The notes under the pieces: generated by a model
Databases searched by the model: none
What the model was told of the DNA's origin: nothing
What the model saw: only the letters and a program-made list of their open reading frames with translations
Assembly: GCA_024278855.1 (NCBI GenBank)
Contig: JAJRSJ010000079.1
Coordinates: forward strand, 1-64,000
Length of the DNA: 64,000 bases
Reading direction: 5' to 3'
Origin: Alphaproteobacteria bacterium
GTDB lineage: Bacteria > Pseudomonadota > Alphaproteobacteria > Caulobacterales > Maricaulaceae
Shown: positions 44,197 through 52,240 of the stretch, piece after piece
Layout of the letters: each line of letters begins with the position of its first letter
Numbering within the stretch: position 1 is the stretch's first letter
Translations under genes and position numbers: made by a program

Positions 44197-44954
44197 TGAG
44201 CGAAATTACGGCGTTAATTGGTGGCACGGGGATTTATGCCCCAGGAAACATAAAGGAGGGCAGGGTTGTTCGCCGCGAGACGGTGAGCACGCCTTACGGT
44301 GATGTTACGGTTGAGAGAACTGACGATTTGATATTCCTGAACCGCCATGCGCCCAATCATTCGGTGCCGCCCCACAAGGTCAATTACCGGGCCAATATCA
44401 AGGCGCTGCATATGTTGGGCGTCCGCCGGATTTGTGCGACTTTTGCGGTTGGTTCAATCAACGGGGATTTTGAACTGGCGGTTCCGGTTATCCTTTCGGA
44501 TTTCATTGACTATTCCTCTGGTCGCGAACATTCGTTTTTCGACAAGATCGAAGCTTCAAAAGGCCATGTGGATATGAGTGTGCCGTTCTGCCCTGTATTA
44601 TCAGGCGCGTTGGAGCGTGAGGCCAAAGCGCGAAATTTAAAAGTCCGGCGCGGTGGTGTTTATGCTTCGACCAATGGGCCGCGTTTTGAAAGCCCGGCTG
44701 AAATAAAAGCCTACCGCAAAATGGGCGCGGATGTTGTCGGCATGACTTTATGCCCGGAGCTGCCCCTCGCATTGGAGCTTGGCATGTCCTATGCTGGTTT
44801 GGCGTTTTCCATCAACTGGGGCGCAGGCATGACACCAAATATCGAGCTGGTTCACGAGGGTGTTGATATTATAAAAGACAAAATGCTGCATGTTATGATG
44901 GCGGCGTTGGCCAACACCAAGGACGCGGACTGCACACCTGCGAGCATATTATGA
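44196..44954 (+). CDS. 5'-methylthioadenosine/methylthioinosine-type nucleoside phosphorylase
   Basis: A 252-residue trimeric PNP/MTAP-family enzyme: ALIGGTGIY phosphate loop, LNRHAPNHSVPPHKVNYRAN, IDYSSGREHSFF, TNGPRFESPAEI and the ribose-binding MVGMT-like VVGMTLCPE. The base-recognition loop reads SINWGAG with Asn207, where human MTAP has Asp. Asn is found in the methylthioinosine phosphorylase PA3004 and in 6-oxopurine PNPs, hinting at inosine-type rather than adenine nucleosides. The product would be the sugar-1-phosphate used by the upstream isomerase. Overlaps both neighbours (1 and 4 bases). Confidence 0.85.
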   Translation: MSEITALIGGTGIYAPGNIKEGRVVRRETVSTPYGDVTVERTDDLIFLNRHAPNHSVPPHKVNYRANIKALHMLGVRRICATFAVGSINGDFELAVPVILSDFIDYSSGREHSFFDKIEASKGHVDMSVPFCPVLSGALEREAKARNLKVRRGGVYASTNGPRFESPAEIKAYRKMGADVVGMTLCPELPLALELGMSYAGLAFSINWGAGMTPNIELVHEGVDIIKDKMLHVMMAALANTKDADCTPASIL

Positions 44955-45730
44955 CCAAGTTTTCTTACCAAAATGAACTGGATGATTTCAAGGCTACCGC
45001 CCACTGGTTGGCCCTGCGCGGTTGGTCGGAAGCGGCGGGCGGTAATATGTCTATCAGGTTGGACGCTCCCGCTAAGCTACACGAAAATGACCATATCAAA
45101 TTGCCCATAGACGTGCCGTATCTGGCTGGCAAGGCGGTGTTGCTTACGGGCTCGGGGACGCGGGCGCGGGAAATCGGACTTGATCCTTTGCCCCATATTG
45201 GTCTGTATAAAATCAGTGATGACGGGCGCTATTATGGCTGGATTGCCGGCAATAAAACCCCGTCCATGGAATTACCGGCCCATTTCGCCATTCACAATAC
45301 TTTGGAGCAGCACCGCCCGGGCGACAAAGCCATTTTGCACACCCATCCGGTTAGCCTGATCGCTTTGTGCCATATGCCCTTATTTAATAACGCTAAAGCC
45401 ATCTCCGATAAAATCCTGTCCATGCAAAGCGAGGCGCGTTTAATTTTGCCCGAGGGCATCGGGTTTGTGAAGCACGCATTGCCGGGGTCTTTGGAGTTGG
45501 GCCTGAAGTCGGCGCTAGAATTAGAGCGCCATCATTTGGTTTTGTGGCAATATCACGGAATACTGGCCACTGGCGAAACCCTGGCGGGTGCGTTTGACAA
45601 GCTAGAAGTGTTTGAGAAAAGCGCACGGGTTTATTGGCAATTACGGGCGGCAGGCCTTGATCCGTGCGGTATTAGCGAGGCCGAGATCAAGCACACACTC
45701 AAAGCTTTCGGGCGGTTGGAGCGATATTAA
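44951..45730 (+). CDS. Class II aldolase, rhamnulose-1-phosphate aldolase (RhaD)-like
   Basis: A 259-residue zinc aldolase. Phosphate loop AAGGNMS (28-34), catalytic acid Glu107 in SMELPAH, zinc ligands His130 and His132 (LHTHP) and His202 (QYHG). The spacing Glu-His-His-His (107/130/132/202) closely follows E. coli RhaD (117/141/143/212), and EGIGFVKHALPG...HHLVLWQYHGILATG is RhaD-like rather than MtnB-like. After an MtnP/MtnA pair, it should cleave a 5-deoxy- or 5-methylthio-ribulose-1-phosphate to DHAP and an aldehyde, as in known DHAP shunts (inference). Last gene of the operon; stop overlaps the convergent permease stop. Confidence 0.85.
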   Translation: MTKFSYQNELDDFKATAHWLALRGWSEAAGGNMSIRLDAPAKLHENDHIKLPIDVPYLAGKAVLLTGSGTRAREIGLDPLPHIGLYKISDDGRYYGWIAGNKTPSMELPAHFAIHNTLEQHRPGDKAILHTHPVSLIALCHMPLFNNAKAISDKILSMQSEARLILPEGIGFVKHALPGSLELGLKSALELERHHLVLWQYHGILATGETLAGAFDKLEVFEKSARVYWQLRAAGLDPCGISEAEIKHTLKAFGRLERY

Positions 45731-47031
45731 ATATACCTGCGAGGTTCGCGCCAATGGGCGTAAGCCAATAATACCGCCGTATAAATGGCCAATGTAATCC
45801 AACCTTTATTGCCGACAAAACCCCAGGACGCATATATACCGTAGCCGTAAATAACCACCGCCAATACTGGTAAACCCCGTGTGGCCCAGACGGGGAGTTT
45901 GAACGGGGCATCTCTATATGCCTCTGGTCTTTTGCTTACCAAACCCCACAGGGCAAATACCGGGAACAGGCCGAATATCGCCCCGACCGCATTGCCCAGA
46001 ATTGCTACATAGCTGAGGCTCATACCCGTTAAGATCGGGACTATGCCAACAACAAAAAATAATGTCAGAAATATCCACGGCGTCCCAAAACGGTTTTCGG
46101 CGGCTAGGTTTTTAGGGAGCCAGCCGTCCTTCGTGGCCATGGATAGCCCGCGTGTGCTCCAGGCAAATATTGCATTTAGCGATGTGACCAGTGACAGCAT
46201 CACCCCGCCCGCGATAAAGGCAATATAAACCCCCGGCGGGAAGATAACCTTGGCGGTAGCCGCTAGGTTCTTACCCTGCACATCGTCTAGCGGCAGCACA
46301 CCCGTAGCCACAACGGCGATACCGATATAGAGCAACGTCACTACGGCCAAGGATATGCCCATGACCAACGGAATTGTGTGGCCGGGGTTTTTCATCTCGT
46401 CGCCAAATTCGCTGATGAATTCCGATCCGATTAAACTTAGCCGGAGCAAGAACGCGGCGGCAAAAAACCCGCCAATGCCGCTTGGGAATATATTTTCCGG
46501 TTTGGTGTATTGGCGCATATCGTCCACATGCCCAAAGCCTGCAAATATATAAATAAGCAAAGAGGCAATCAATACCACGACCATCAGGCTTTGAAATCGG
46601 GCCGCCGTTTTTATCCCGAGCAGATTTGCGACAAAACAAGCCGTCATAATCAATGCGGCGACCAACATCATGTTAATTTCGGGGATTAACGCTTGGGCAT
46701 ACTCGGCAAACCCGATGGCAAAACTGGCCAATATTATTTGCCCGGCAATCAGCAAACCCAGATCAACGACAGCCGTTTTTGGGCCAAGCAAATCGCGCAC
46801 ATAAGTATAATTGCCGCCGCGTGCAGGCACAGCGGAACCAAGCGCCGCAATACACAAGGTCGGAATAGCCACGATAAACAGCGCCAGAACAAACGCCCAC
46901 GGCACGCCGTGGCCAGTCATGCTAATGCTGATTCCGGTGAGTACTACCACGCCAGTACCGATTATTTGCCCCAAGGAAATACTGAGAAGGTCCCAAAAGC
47001 CGAGTTGTTTTTTAGTGGGTTTTTCATGCAT
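45727..47031 (-). CDS. APC family amino acid/polyamine permease
   Basis: A 434-residue inner-membrane transporter with about 12 hydrophobic segments. The first helix carries the APC substrate motif SLGQIIGTGVVVLTGI, and helix 6-like region FAAAFLLRLSLIGSEFISEFGDEMKNPGHTIP is typical. Substrate not predictable. Its Shine-Dalgarno (GGAAGGAAAG on the minus strand) is supplied by one arm of the inverted-repeat element just upstream. It follows the adenosine deaminase on the same strand. Confidence 0.9.
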   Translation of the reverse strand: MHEKPTKKQLGFWDLLSISLGQIIGTGVVVLTGISISMTGHGVPWAFVLALFIVAIPTLCIAALGSAVPARGGNYTYVRDLLGPKTAVVDLGLLIAGQIILASFAIGFAEYAQALIPEINMMLVAALIMTACFVANLLGIKTAARFQSLMVVVLIASLLIYIFAGFGHVDDMRQYTKPENIFPSGIGGFFAAAFLLRLSLIGSEFISEFGDEMKNPGHTIPLVMGISLAVVTLLYIGIAVVATGVLPLDDVQGKNLAATAKVIFPPGVYIAFIAGGVMLSLVTSLNAIFAWSTRGLSMATKDGWLPKNLAAENRFGTPWIFLTLFFVVGIVPILTGMSLSYVAILGNAVGAIFGLFPVFALWGLVSKRPEAYRDAPFKLPVWATRGLPVLAVVIYGYGIYASWGFVGNKGWITLAIYTAVLLAYAHWREPRRYI

Positions 47032-47231
47032 CTTTCCTTCCTCCGTTTACGGGGGAAGTGCCGAAGCCCTTGCACCAAGAGGGCACTCTCAAGAGGTCGC
47101 GTAGGCGATGGGGGGCGCACATCTTGTGCGCTACTGAACGTGCGTAATTATCTAAACCATCGTACCAACGCAAGAGCGTTGGCCCCCATCCCCCCTTCGG
47201 GGTACTTCCCCCGTAAACGGAGGAAGGAAAG
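47032..47231. repeat. 200-bp element with perfect 28-bp terminal inverted repeats
   Basis: Bases 47032-47059 and 47204-47231 are exact reverse complements over 28 positions (ends CTTTCCTTCC... / ...GGAAGGAAAG). The inner 144 bases contain a further small hairpin (CCAACGC-AAGA-GCGTTGG at 47165-47182) and no gene. It resembles a MITE or REP-type mobile palindrome. The outward ends read GGAGGAAGGAAAG, a purine-rich sequence acting as ribosome-binding site for the permease that starts at 47031, one base beyond the arm. Confidence 0.85.
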
Positions 47232-47252
47232 TGCTGAAACATTATCTGAATT

Positions 47253-48662
47253 TTAAAACCTGCTTTCAAACGCAGCATATCTCTCGTCCAGTTTTTTAAT
47301 CAGCCGGGCTTTGGTTTGCTCGTCTACGAAAGCATAGCGCAGGGCGTTATAGCTCATGTCTTTTAGCTCGGCGTAGGAGAAGCCGTGTTCCCTAACACCG
47401 CGCACATATTCATGGGTCAAATCAATGCGGGCCACACCTTCATCGTCCGTGGACAAAGATAGGGGTACACCCGCCGCTTGGTATATTTTCAAAGGATGTT
47501 GATCGCCTGTGATGCCGAGGATGGCGTCTGAGGAGGTCAAATTGATCTCGACCAGGATTTTGTTGTCGGCCATGTATTTAAGCAAGTCTTTATAGCCTGC
47601 CTCGAAAATAATATCCGAGCCGTGGCCAATGCGTTTGGCGCGGGCAATGTGTACGGCTTGGGTGATATGGTCGCGCAGCTCGTCTGGATGCACGAGACCC
47701 AGCCATAGTTCGCCGGCGTGTAGGGAGATATTGCGCGCACCCAGGGTTTCATAAAGATAGCCCAATTGTTCCATATGGTCGTCATAATCGCGCAGGGCAA
47801 TGAAATCATCTTCGGGAGCGACCAGGTTTGTGCCGACAAAACGCTCGTCCTGAGCCATCAACTCCCAACCAAATATAGTGTGGGCATAGACGGCGGCCAG
47901 GGGCAGGGTACGCACGGGTTGGTTTTGGAAACGAACCTCAACATCACAACCCGGTTTAGCAGTGTCTGTTCCGCACCCCAAAAGCTCGTCTTTTCGCGCC
48001 ATAGCGGTGTCAATATCGCGCTTTGCACGGGCAACAAGATCGGGCAGTGCCGCGCCAAATTTCCCGTTCATCAGGGTTTCGTAATCTTTGGCGGCGTCTC
48101 CCGTCATGGGTGCATTTGCCACCATGGGCAATATGGTCTCGAACAATTCCATCGTGTGCATCAGTTCAAGATATAGTATATTTTGCTCTCCGGCCAGATT
48201 GGCGGTCTCGGCTACCATGTCCCCGAACCGCGACGGCAAGGCGGCCATAGAGCCAAAGGTTCTGAAAAACTGGTCATGCCCAGACCACCCGGCATGGGGG
48301 ACGAAATCCCGAAGCGAAAAACGTTCGATCAAATCATTGCGCAAATCCTGATTACCCGTAAGCGCCGTCTTGACATCCGGCATATTGCCGCAACCATTTT
48401 CGCCGGGAAACCGGATCGATAAATTTGGCCTGTCCAGACACATGCCGTCGACTTCCGCCCATTTGATCCAGCTTTCCGCATAGACGGCCCCGAACAAATG
48501 ATTGTGCAAATCTCCGCCCTTGGGCATGTCTTGCAAGAAATCCCGAAGCTCTATCTCGCTGTTTTTGATGCTGTCAAATTTTGCGGATACACCCGTCGGC
48601 GCGATGTTTTGCGTGCAAGCCGCAAATAGTGCAGCGATCGCAATTGTCATAATTTTTTTCAC
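47253..48662 (-). CDS. Secreted lipoprotein adenosine deaminase
   Basis: About 469 residues from GTG 48662, which has GGAGA at correct distance and yields a clean lipoprotein signal (VKKIMTIAIAALFAAC, Cys16). Zinc and catalytic motifs of the adenosine/AMP deaminase superfamily: GDLHNHLFGA, SLHAGELWLG with the catalytic Glu, RIGHGSDI and LSTDDEGV. The long N-terminal part and export resemble ADGF/CECR1-type extracellular deaminases. It would convert periplasmic adenosine-type nucleosides to inosines. Longer in-frame starts would add an unlikely 28 residues. Confidence 0.88.
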   Translation of the reverse strand: MKKIMTIAIAALFAACTQNIAPTGVSAKFDSIKNSEIELRDFLQDMPKGGDLHNHLFGAVYAESWIKWAEVDGMCLDRPNLSIRFPGENGCGNMPDVKTALTGNQDLRNDLIERFSLRDFVPHAGWSGHDQFFRTFGSMAALPSRFGDMVAETANLAGEQNILYLELMHTMELFETILPMVANAPMTGDAAKDYETLMNGKFGAALPDLVARAKRDIDTAMARKDELLGCGTDTAKPGCDVEVRFQNQPVRTLPLAAVYAHTIFGWELMAQDERFVGTNLVAPEDDFIALRDYDDHMEQLGYLYETLGARNISLHAGELWLGLVHPDELRDHITQAVHIARAKRIGHGSDIIFEAGYKDLLKYMADNKILVEINLTSSDAILGITGDQHPLKIYQAAGVPLSLSTDDEGVARIDLTHEYVRGVREHGFSYAELKDMSYNALRYAFVDEQTKARLIKKLDERYAAFESRF

Positions 48663-48690
48663 AGGGTTTCTCCAAATTATTTCAGGCGGG

Positions 48691-49911
48691 TTATTCCAAG
48701 AATGTTTTAAGGGCAACCGTCTCGTCTGCCAATGCTTTTTTATCAATGGTTTTACCCATGCCCATAGTTTGGGGGATCAGCCGTTTCGCGACCATAAATT
48801 CCCCGGGGCGGTTAACAGCATCCACGGCGAGCAATCTGTCACCTTTGAAATAGAACGCCGCGAAACTGCGTCCCTCGTCAGGACTGCCGCGCAGAACAAT
48901 GTCGTCATAGCTAGCGGATAGCCCGGCGATTTGCAGTTTAAGATCAAATTGGTCCGACCAGAACCAGGGCAGGGCATTATAGGGTTTGGGTTTTTCGCAA
49001 ATGTTCAGCGCTGCCGTCTTAGCTTGTTCGGTGGCATTGGGTACGGATTCCAGGCGCAAATAAGTGCCGTAAAGCGGATTGTGGTGCCAGGTGACATCAC
49101 CAACGGCATAGATGTTCGGGTCGTTTGTCTGGCAAAACTCATTGACGATTATGCCGTTACCAGTTTCAAGTCCGCAGTCTTGCGCCAGTTCACTATTGGG
49201 TATAACCCCGATACCGATAATGACCATATCGGCGGCAAACTGACCTTTTGTCGTGATAACTTTCAGGCCGTCTTTGATCTGCGTTGCGGTGCAGTTCTCT
49301 TTAATTTCCACGCCTTCTTCCCTGTGGATGCGCTTGTAAAATTTCGACATCACCGGAGCTGTTACTCTTTGCAAGATCCGGTCTTCCGTCTCCAAAACTG
49401 TGGCTTTTATGCCTTGCTTGGCAAGTGACGCCGCCGCCTCCAGACCAATATAGCCACCACCGATAATAACGGCTTTTTTGGCCGTCCCGGCGGCGGACTT
49501 TATTTTCAAAACATCATCAACATTACGCAGATAAAACACATCCGGTAAATCCATACCTTTTATAGGTAAAAATCGCGGCCTTGCGCCGGTCGCCAAAATC
49601 AATTTATCATATTGTAATGTGCTGCCATCGTCTAAAAACACCAATTTATCGTCGCGGTCAATCTGGCGCACCTTATGTCCTGTCAAACAGTCTACATTCG
49701 CCGCCTCGTAAGTGGCGGCGGGTCTTATCAGCAATTCGTCCAGTGTTTTTTCACCGGACAAAAAATCCTTAGACAAAGGCGGGCGGTGATAGGGTAAATA
49801 TGGCTCCTCGCCGATCAACACTATGTTTCCCGTCCATCCATTTTGCCGCAGGCTAACGGCCGCTTGTCCGCCTGCGTGGCTTGCCCCGATGATGATACAG
49901 GTTTTGCTCAT
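48691..49911 (-). CDS. NAD(P)H-dependent ferredoxin reductase-type flavoprotein
   Basis: A 406-residue two-dinucleotide-domain FAD oxidoreductase. FAD GxGxxG-like IIIGASHAGGQAAVSLR, LPYHRPPLSKDFL, LILATGARPR, the NAD-binding AVIIGGGYIGLEAAASL and FAD-binding IYAVGDVTWH. Closest in layout to rhodocoxin/putidaredoxin reductases that feed ferredoxins of oxygenases. No ferredoxin or P450 lies beside it. It is 28 bases upstream of the deaminase gene on the same strand. Confidence 0.9.
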   Translation of the reverse strand: MSKTCIIIGASHAGGQAAVSLRQNGWTGNIVLIGEEPYLPYHRPPLSKDFLSGEKTLDELLIRPAATYEAANVDCLTGHKVRQIDRDDKLVFLDDGSTLQYDKLILATGARPRFLPIKGMDLPDVFYLRNVDDVLKIKSAAGTAKKAVIIGGGYIGLEAAASLAKQGIKATVLETEDRILQRVTAPVMSKFYKRIHREEGVEIKENCTATQIKDGLKVITTKGQFAADMVIIGIGVIPNSELAQDCGLETGNGIIVNEFCQTNDPNIYAVGDVTWHHNPLYGTYLRLESVPNATEQAKTAALNICEKPKPYNALPWFWSDQFDLKLQIAGLSASYDDIVLRGSPDEGRSFAAFYFKGDRLLAVDAVNRPGEFMVAKRLIPQTMGMGKTIDKKALADETVALKTFLE

Positions 49912-49979
49912 GGCCGTTTGTTTACCCTATATTGGTCTTAATCCAAGACTTGATTTACCAAGGACGTCTCTTGATGGGT

Positions 49980-50660
49980 TTAGTAGGATAAAATGTCTTG
50001 ACCCAAAAGGTCTTTGGGCAAGGCTTTATTCTCCAGTAAGTTTTTACACAGGCTAATCAAAGGGCCGTCTTGCATTATTGCTTCCAACCCGCACTGCTCC
50101 TGTGTGACAATGATGTCGGCATTATGTTTGCTCGGCTCTACAAATTTCTCGTGCATAGGGACAACCTGGTCGTCAAATTGTGTTTGGATGCAAGCCAATG
50201 TCCGTCCGCGCTCAACCACATCGCGCCTTACCCTGCGGTCAAACCGTGTGCCTTGATTGCAAGCAACGAAAAATTTATAATCAAATATTGGCAGGAGAAG
50301 TTTTTGGCTCAAGATCAAAATGCCTTCAATTAAAATGATAGGTTTGGGTTCCACCCGTTTTGTAATTTCGGTGCGGCGGTGGGTGGTAAAATCATAGGTC
50401 GGGATGTCTACGGCTTGGCCAGATTTTAGTTGTTGTAAATGAGCATGAAATAAATCCCAGTCAAAGGCATCGGGGTGGTCAAAGTTTGGCAAGGGCTGAC
50501 TAGGTTTTGCGCCGCCTAGATCAAGGTAATAATTATCTTGGCGCAGGACGGTGCAGTGACCCGCGCCCCTAGCTCCGTTTATGGCTTCGCACGTATATTT
50601 AGCCAACCGAGTTTTCCCCGAACAACTACCCCCTGCAATAGCTATGGTATGAATGCCCAA
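49980..50660 (-). CDS. udk: Uridine kinase-like nucleoside kinase
   Basis: A 226-residue P-loop kinase: Walker A GGSCSGKT, then RQDNYYLDL, NFDHPDAFDWDLF, YDFTTHRRT and ILIEGILIL, the uridine/cytidine kinase pattern, with RRVRRDVVERGRT in the lid. It phosphorylates uridine or cytidine to the monophosphate for salvage. The C-terminus is longer than in E. coli Udk. Together with the adenosine deaminase and phosphorylase nearby, it marks a nucleoside-salvage neighbourhood. Confidence 0.88.
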   Translation of the reverse strand: MGIHTIAIAGGSCSGKTRLAKYTCEAINGARGAGHCTVLRQDNYYLDLGGAKPSQPLPNFDHPDAFDWDLFHAHLQQLKSGQAVDIPTYDFTTHRRTEITKRVEPKPIILIEGILILSQKLLLPIFDYKFFVACNQGTRFDRRVRRDVVERGRTLACIQTQFDDQVVPMHEKFVEPSKHNADIIVTQEQCGLEAIMQDGPLISLCKNLLENKALPKDLLGQDILSY

Positions 50661-50735
50661 TGTCCGCTCCTGAATTTAGAACGGTATGACGCGATTTTTT
50701 TCGATTCGCAATAAATTTTACGTCCAAAAAATGCC

Positions 50736-50766
50736 AAAAAAAGTCATGGCGCTTGTGCGCCATGAC
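50736..50766 (-). terminator. Rho-independent terminator for the FliJ-like gene
   Basis: GTCATGGCGC (50743-50752) and GCGCCATGAC (50757-50766) form a perfect 10-bp stem with a 4-base loop. Read on the minus strand it is followed at once by seven T, so it terminates transcripts coming from the gene at 50799-51173. Confidence 0.9.
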
Positions 50767-50798
50767 TGCTCTTCCCCGGTATATTTCGTAGTTTGTAC

Positions 50799-51173
50799 TT
50801 ATCCAGCTTTTCTTGCAGCAAGTTTTTCGGCCTTTACGGCGAGTTGGCGGGCGCGGACACGTTCGAAACTATCCAATGTATCCATTGCCATGCGCAATTC
50901 ATTGCTCAGATCCTTGTTTTGCAACTCAATATCGCCGAGTGTGACTTGCAGGTTTTTTTTGCGCTCAATTACCGAATTGGCGTAGGAGCCATAAGCGACA
51001 AACCCGTCTTTGTGTGCATTTGCCTCAACTTTTTCTTCAGGTACGCTGTCATTAAGCTTACGCATTTGACGTTCAAGATCCTCGCGGGTGGCTTCTAGTA
51101 CGGCCACACGGTTTTACAGATCTGAAATCGCGAAGCGTGTCGCGCGCACGCTTTTATCCATTGAAGTATTCAT
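50799..51173 (-). pseudogene. FliJ-like coiled-coil protein interrupted by a stop codon
   Basis: From ATG 51173 (AGGTGA upstream) the frame encodes MNTSMDKSVRATRFAISDL, then TAA at 51114-51116, then NRVAVLEATREDLERQM and on to 50799 in the same frame, about 124 codons. A CAA or CAG to TAA change would explain the stop. The product is helical and charged, with a FliJ-like pattern; FliJ is the flagellar export chaperone. Adjacent divergent ctrA is a known neighbourhood of fliI/fliJ genes in alphaproteobacteria. A GTG at 51107 could restart translation of the last 102 residues. Family assignment is tentative. Confidence 0.6.
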
Positions 51174-51352
51174 TGTTCACCTAACCCTTATGCCTAAACT
51201 ATGGCTTTATTGGCGTTTTCGCCTTTGATTGGGTTTGTACGAGAACAGGCTTACAATCTGGTAAACAAATGAAAATAAATCCGGCTTTATAGTGCGTCTG
51301 TAACAATTTGACGCAATAACGCCCGAATTATTATGGAAAATGATATTTATCG

Positions 51353-51426
51353 TTAACTTTTGATTTACGGGATTCACGTAAGGCTAACTATACGTTAACT
51401 AATATTAACGATAAACGAAGTGATTC
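51353..51426 (+). promoter_or_regulatory. ctrA control region: CtrA-like boxes and GANTC sites
   Basis: The 296-base gap between the FliJ-like gene and ctrA holds TTAA-N7-TTTA (51353-51367) and CTAA-N7-TTAA (51384-51398), each one mismatch from the CtrA box, plus a further TTAA at 51405-51408 making CGTTAA-CTAATA-TTAACG an inverted repeat. GATTC occurs at 51371-51375 and 51422-51426, matching the CcrM target GANTC. In Caulobacter, ctrA is autoregulated and its P1 promoter responds to GANTC methylation through GcrA. Function here is inferred. Confidence 0.6.
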
Positions 51427-51469
51427 GCCCATTTGGATTTGTTTGGTGGGCATGTTCTGGAGGGAAATT

Positions 51470-52165
51470 ATGCGCGTTCTGCTCATTGAAGACGATACCG
51501 CGACGGCACAAAGTATCGAACTTATGCTCACATCAGAGGGCTTTAACGTCTATACAACGGAATTAGGTGAAGAAGGGGTCGATCTGGGCAAGCTCTATGA
51601 TTATGACATCATCCTGCTTGATCTGAATTTGCCGGATATGCCGGGTTTTGATGTATTAAAGACATTGCGCCTCGCCAAAATTAACACACCGATCTTTATT
51701 TTGTCCGGTACGTCCGATGTTGATACGAAAGTACGCGGACTAGGTACGGGAGCTGACGATTATATGACCAAGCCGTTCCACAAGGACGAGTTGGTGGCCC
51801 GTATTCACGCGGTTGTCCGCCGCTCAAAAGGTCACGCCCAATCGATTATTCGCACGGGCGAAATTGCCGTTAATCTTGATGCCAAGACGGTCGAGGTCGG
51901 TGATCACCGTGTGCATCTGACCGGCAAAGAATACCAAATGCTAGAGTTATTATCCTTGCGCAAGGGTACGACCCTAACCAAGGAAATGTTCTTAAACCAT
52001 CTTTACGGCGGTATGGACGAGCCGGAACTTAAAATTATCGATGTATTTATCTGCAAGCTGCGTAAAAAACTGGCCGCAGCCTCCCAAGGCGAACATTATA
52101 TAGAAACCGTCTGGGGACGCGGCTATGTACTGCGCGAACCCAACAAAGAACGCATCAGCGCTTAA
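51470..52165 (+). CDS. ctrA: Cell-cycle response regulator CtrA
   Basis: A 231-residue OmpR/PhoB-class regulator. Receiver: [20 protein letters not shown], phosphoacceptor Asp51 in [41 protein letters not shown]-binding winged helix: [53 protein letters not shown]. This is the near-invariant alphaproteobacterial CtrA, a master regulator of cell cycle, motility and envelope genes. ATG 51470 has GGAGGG upstream; an earlier in-frame ATG lacks this. Confidence 0.97.
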   Translation: MRVLLIEDDTATAQSIELMLTSEGFNVYTTELGEEGVDLGKLYDYDIILLDLNLPDMPGFDVLKTLRLAKINTPIFILSGTSDVDTKVRGLGTGADDYMTKPFHKDELVARIHAVVRRSKGHAQSIIRTGEIAVNLDAKTVEVGDHRVHLTGKEYQMLELLSLRKGTTLTKEMFLNHLYGGMDEPELKIIDVFICKLRKKLAAASQGEHYIETVWGRGYVLREPNKERISA

Positions 52166-52196
52166 AGTTTACCTAAGGCTGTTCCCGCGACCCCAT

Positions 52197-52236
52197 AAAA
52201 ACCCCGCTCATTGATACACTCATGGGCGGGGTTTTT
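52197..52236 (+). terminator. Rho-independent terminator after ctrA
   Basis: AAAAACCCCGC (52197-52207) pairs with GCGGGGTTTTT (52226-52236), with an 18-base loop, followed by a T-run. It closes the ctrA transcript. The A-rich 5' arm means it could also work in the opposite direction for the relE gene ending at 52241. Confidence 0.85.
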
Positions 52237-52240
52237 TGGT

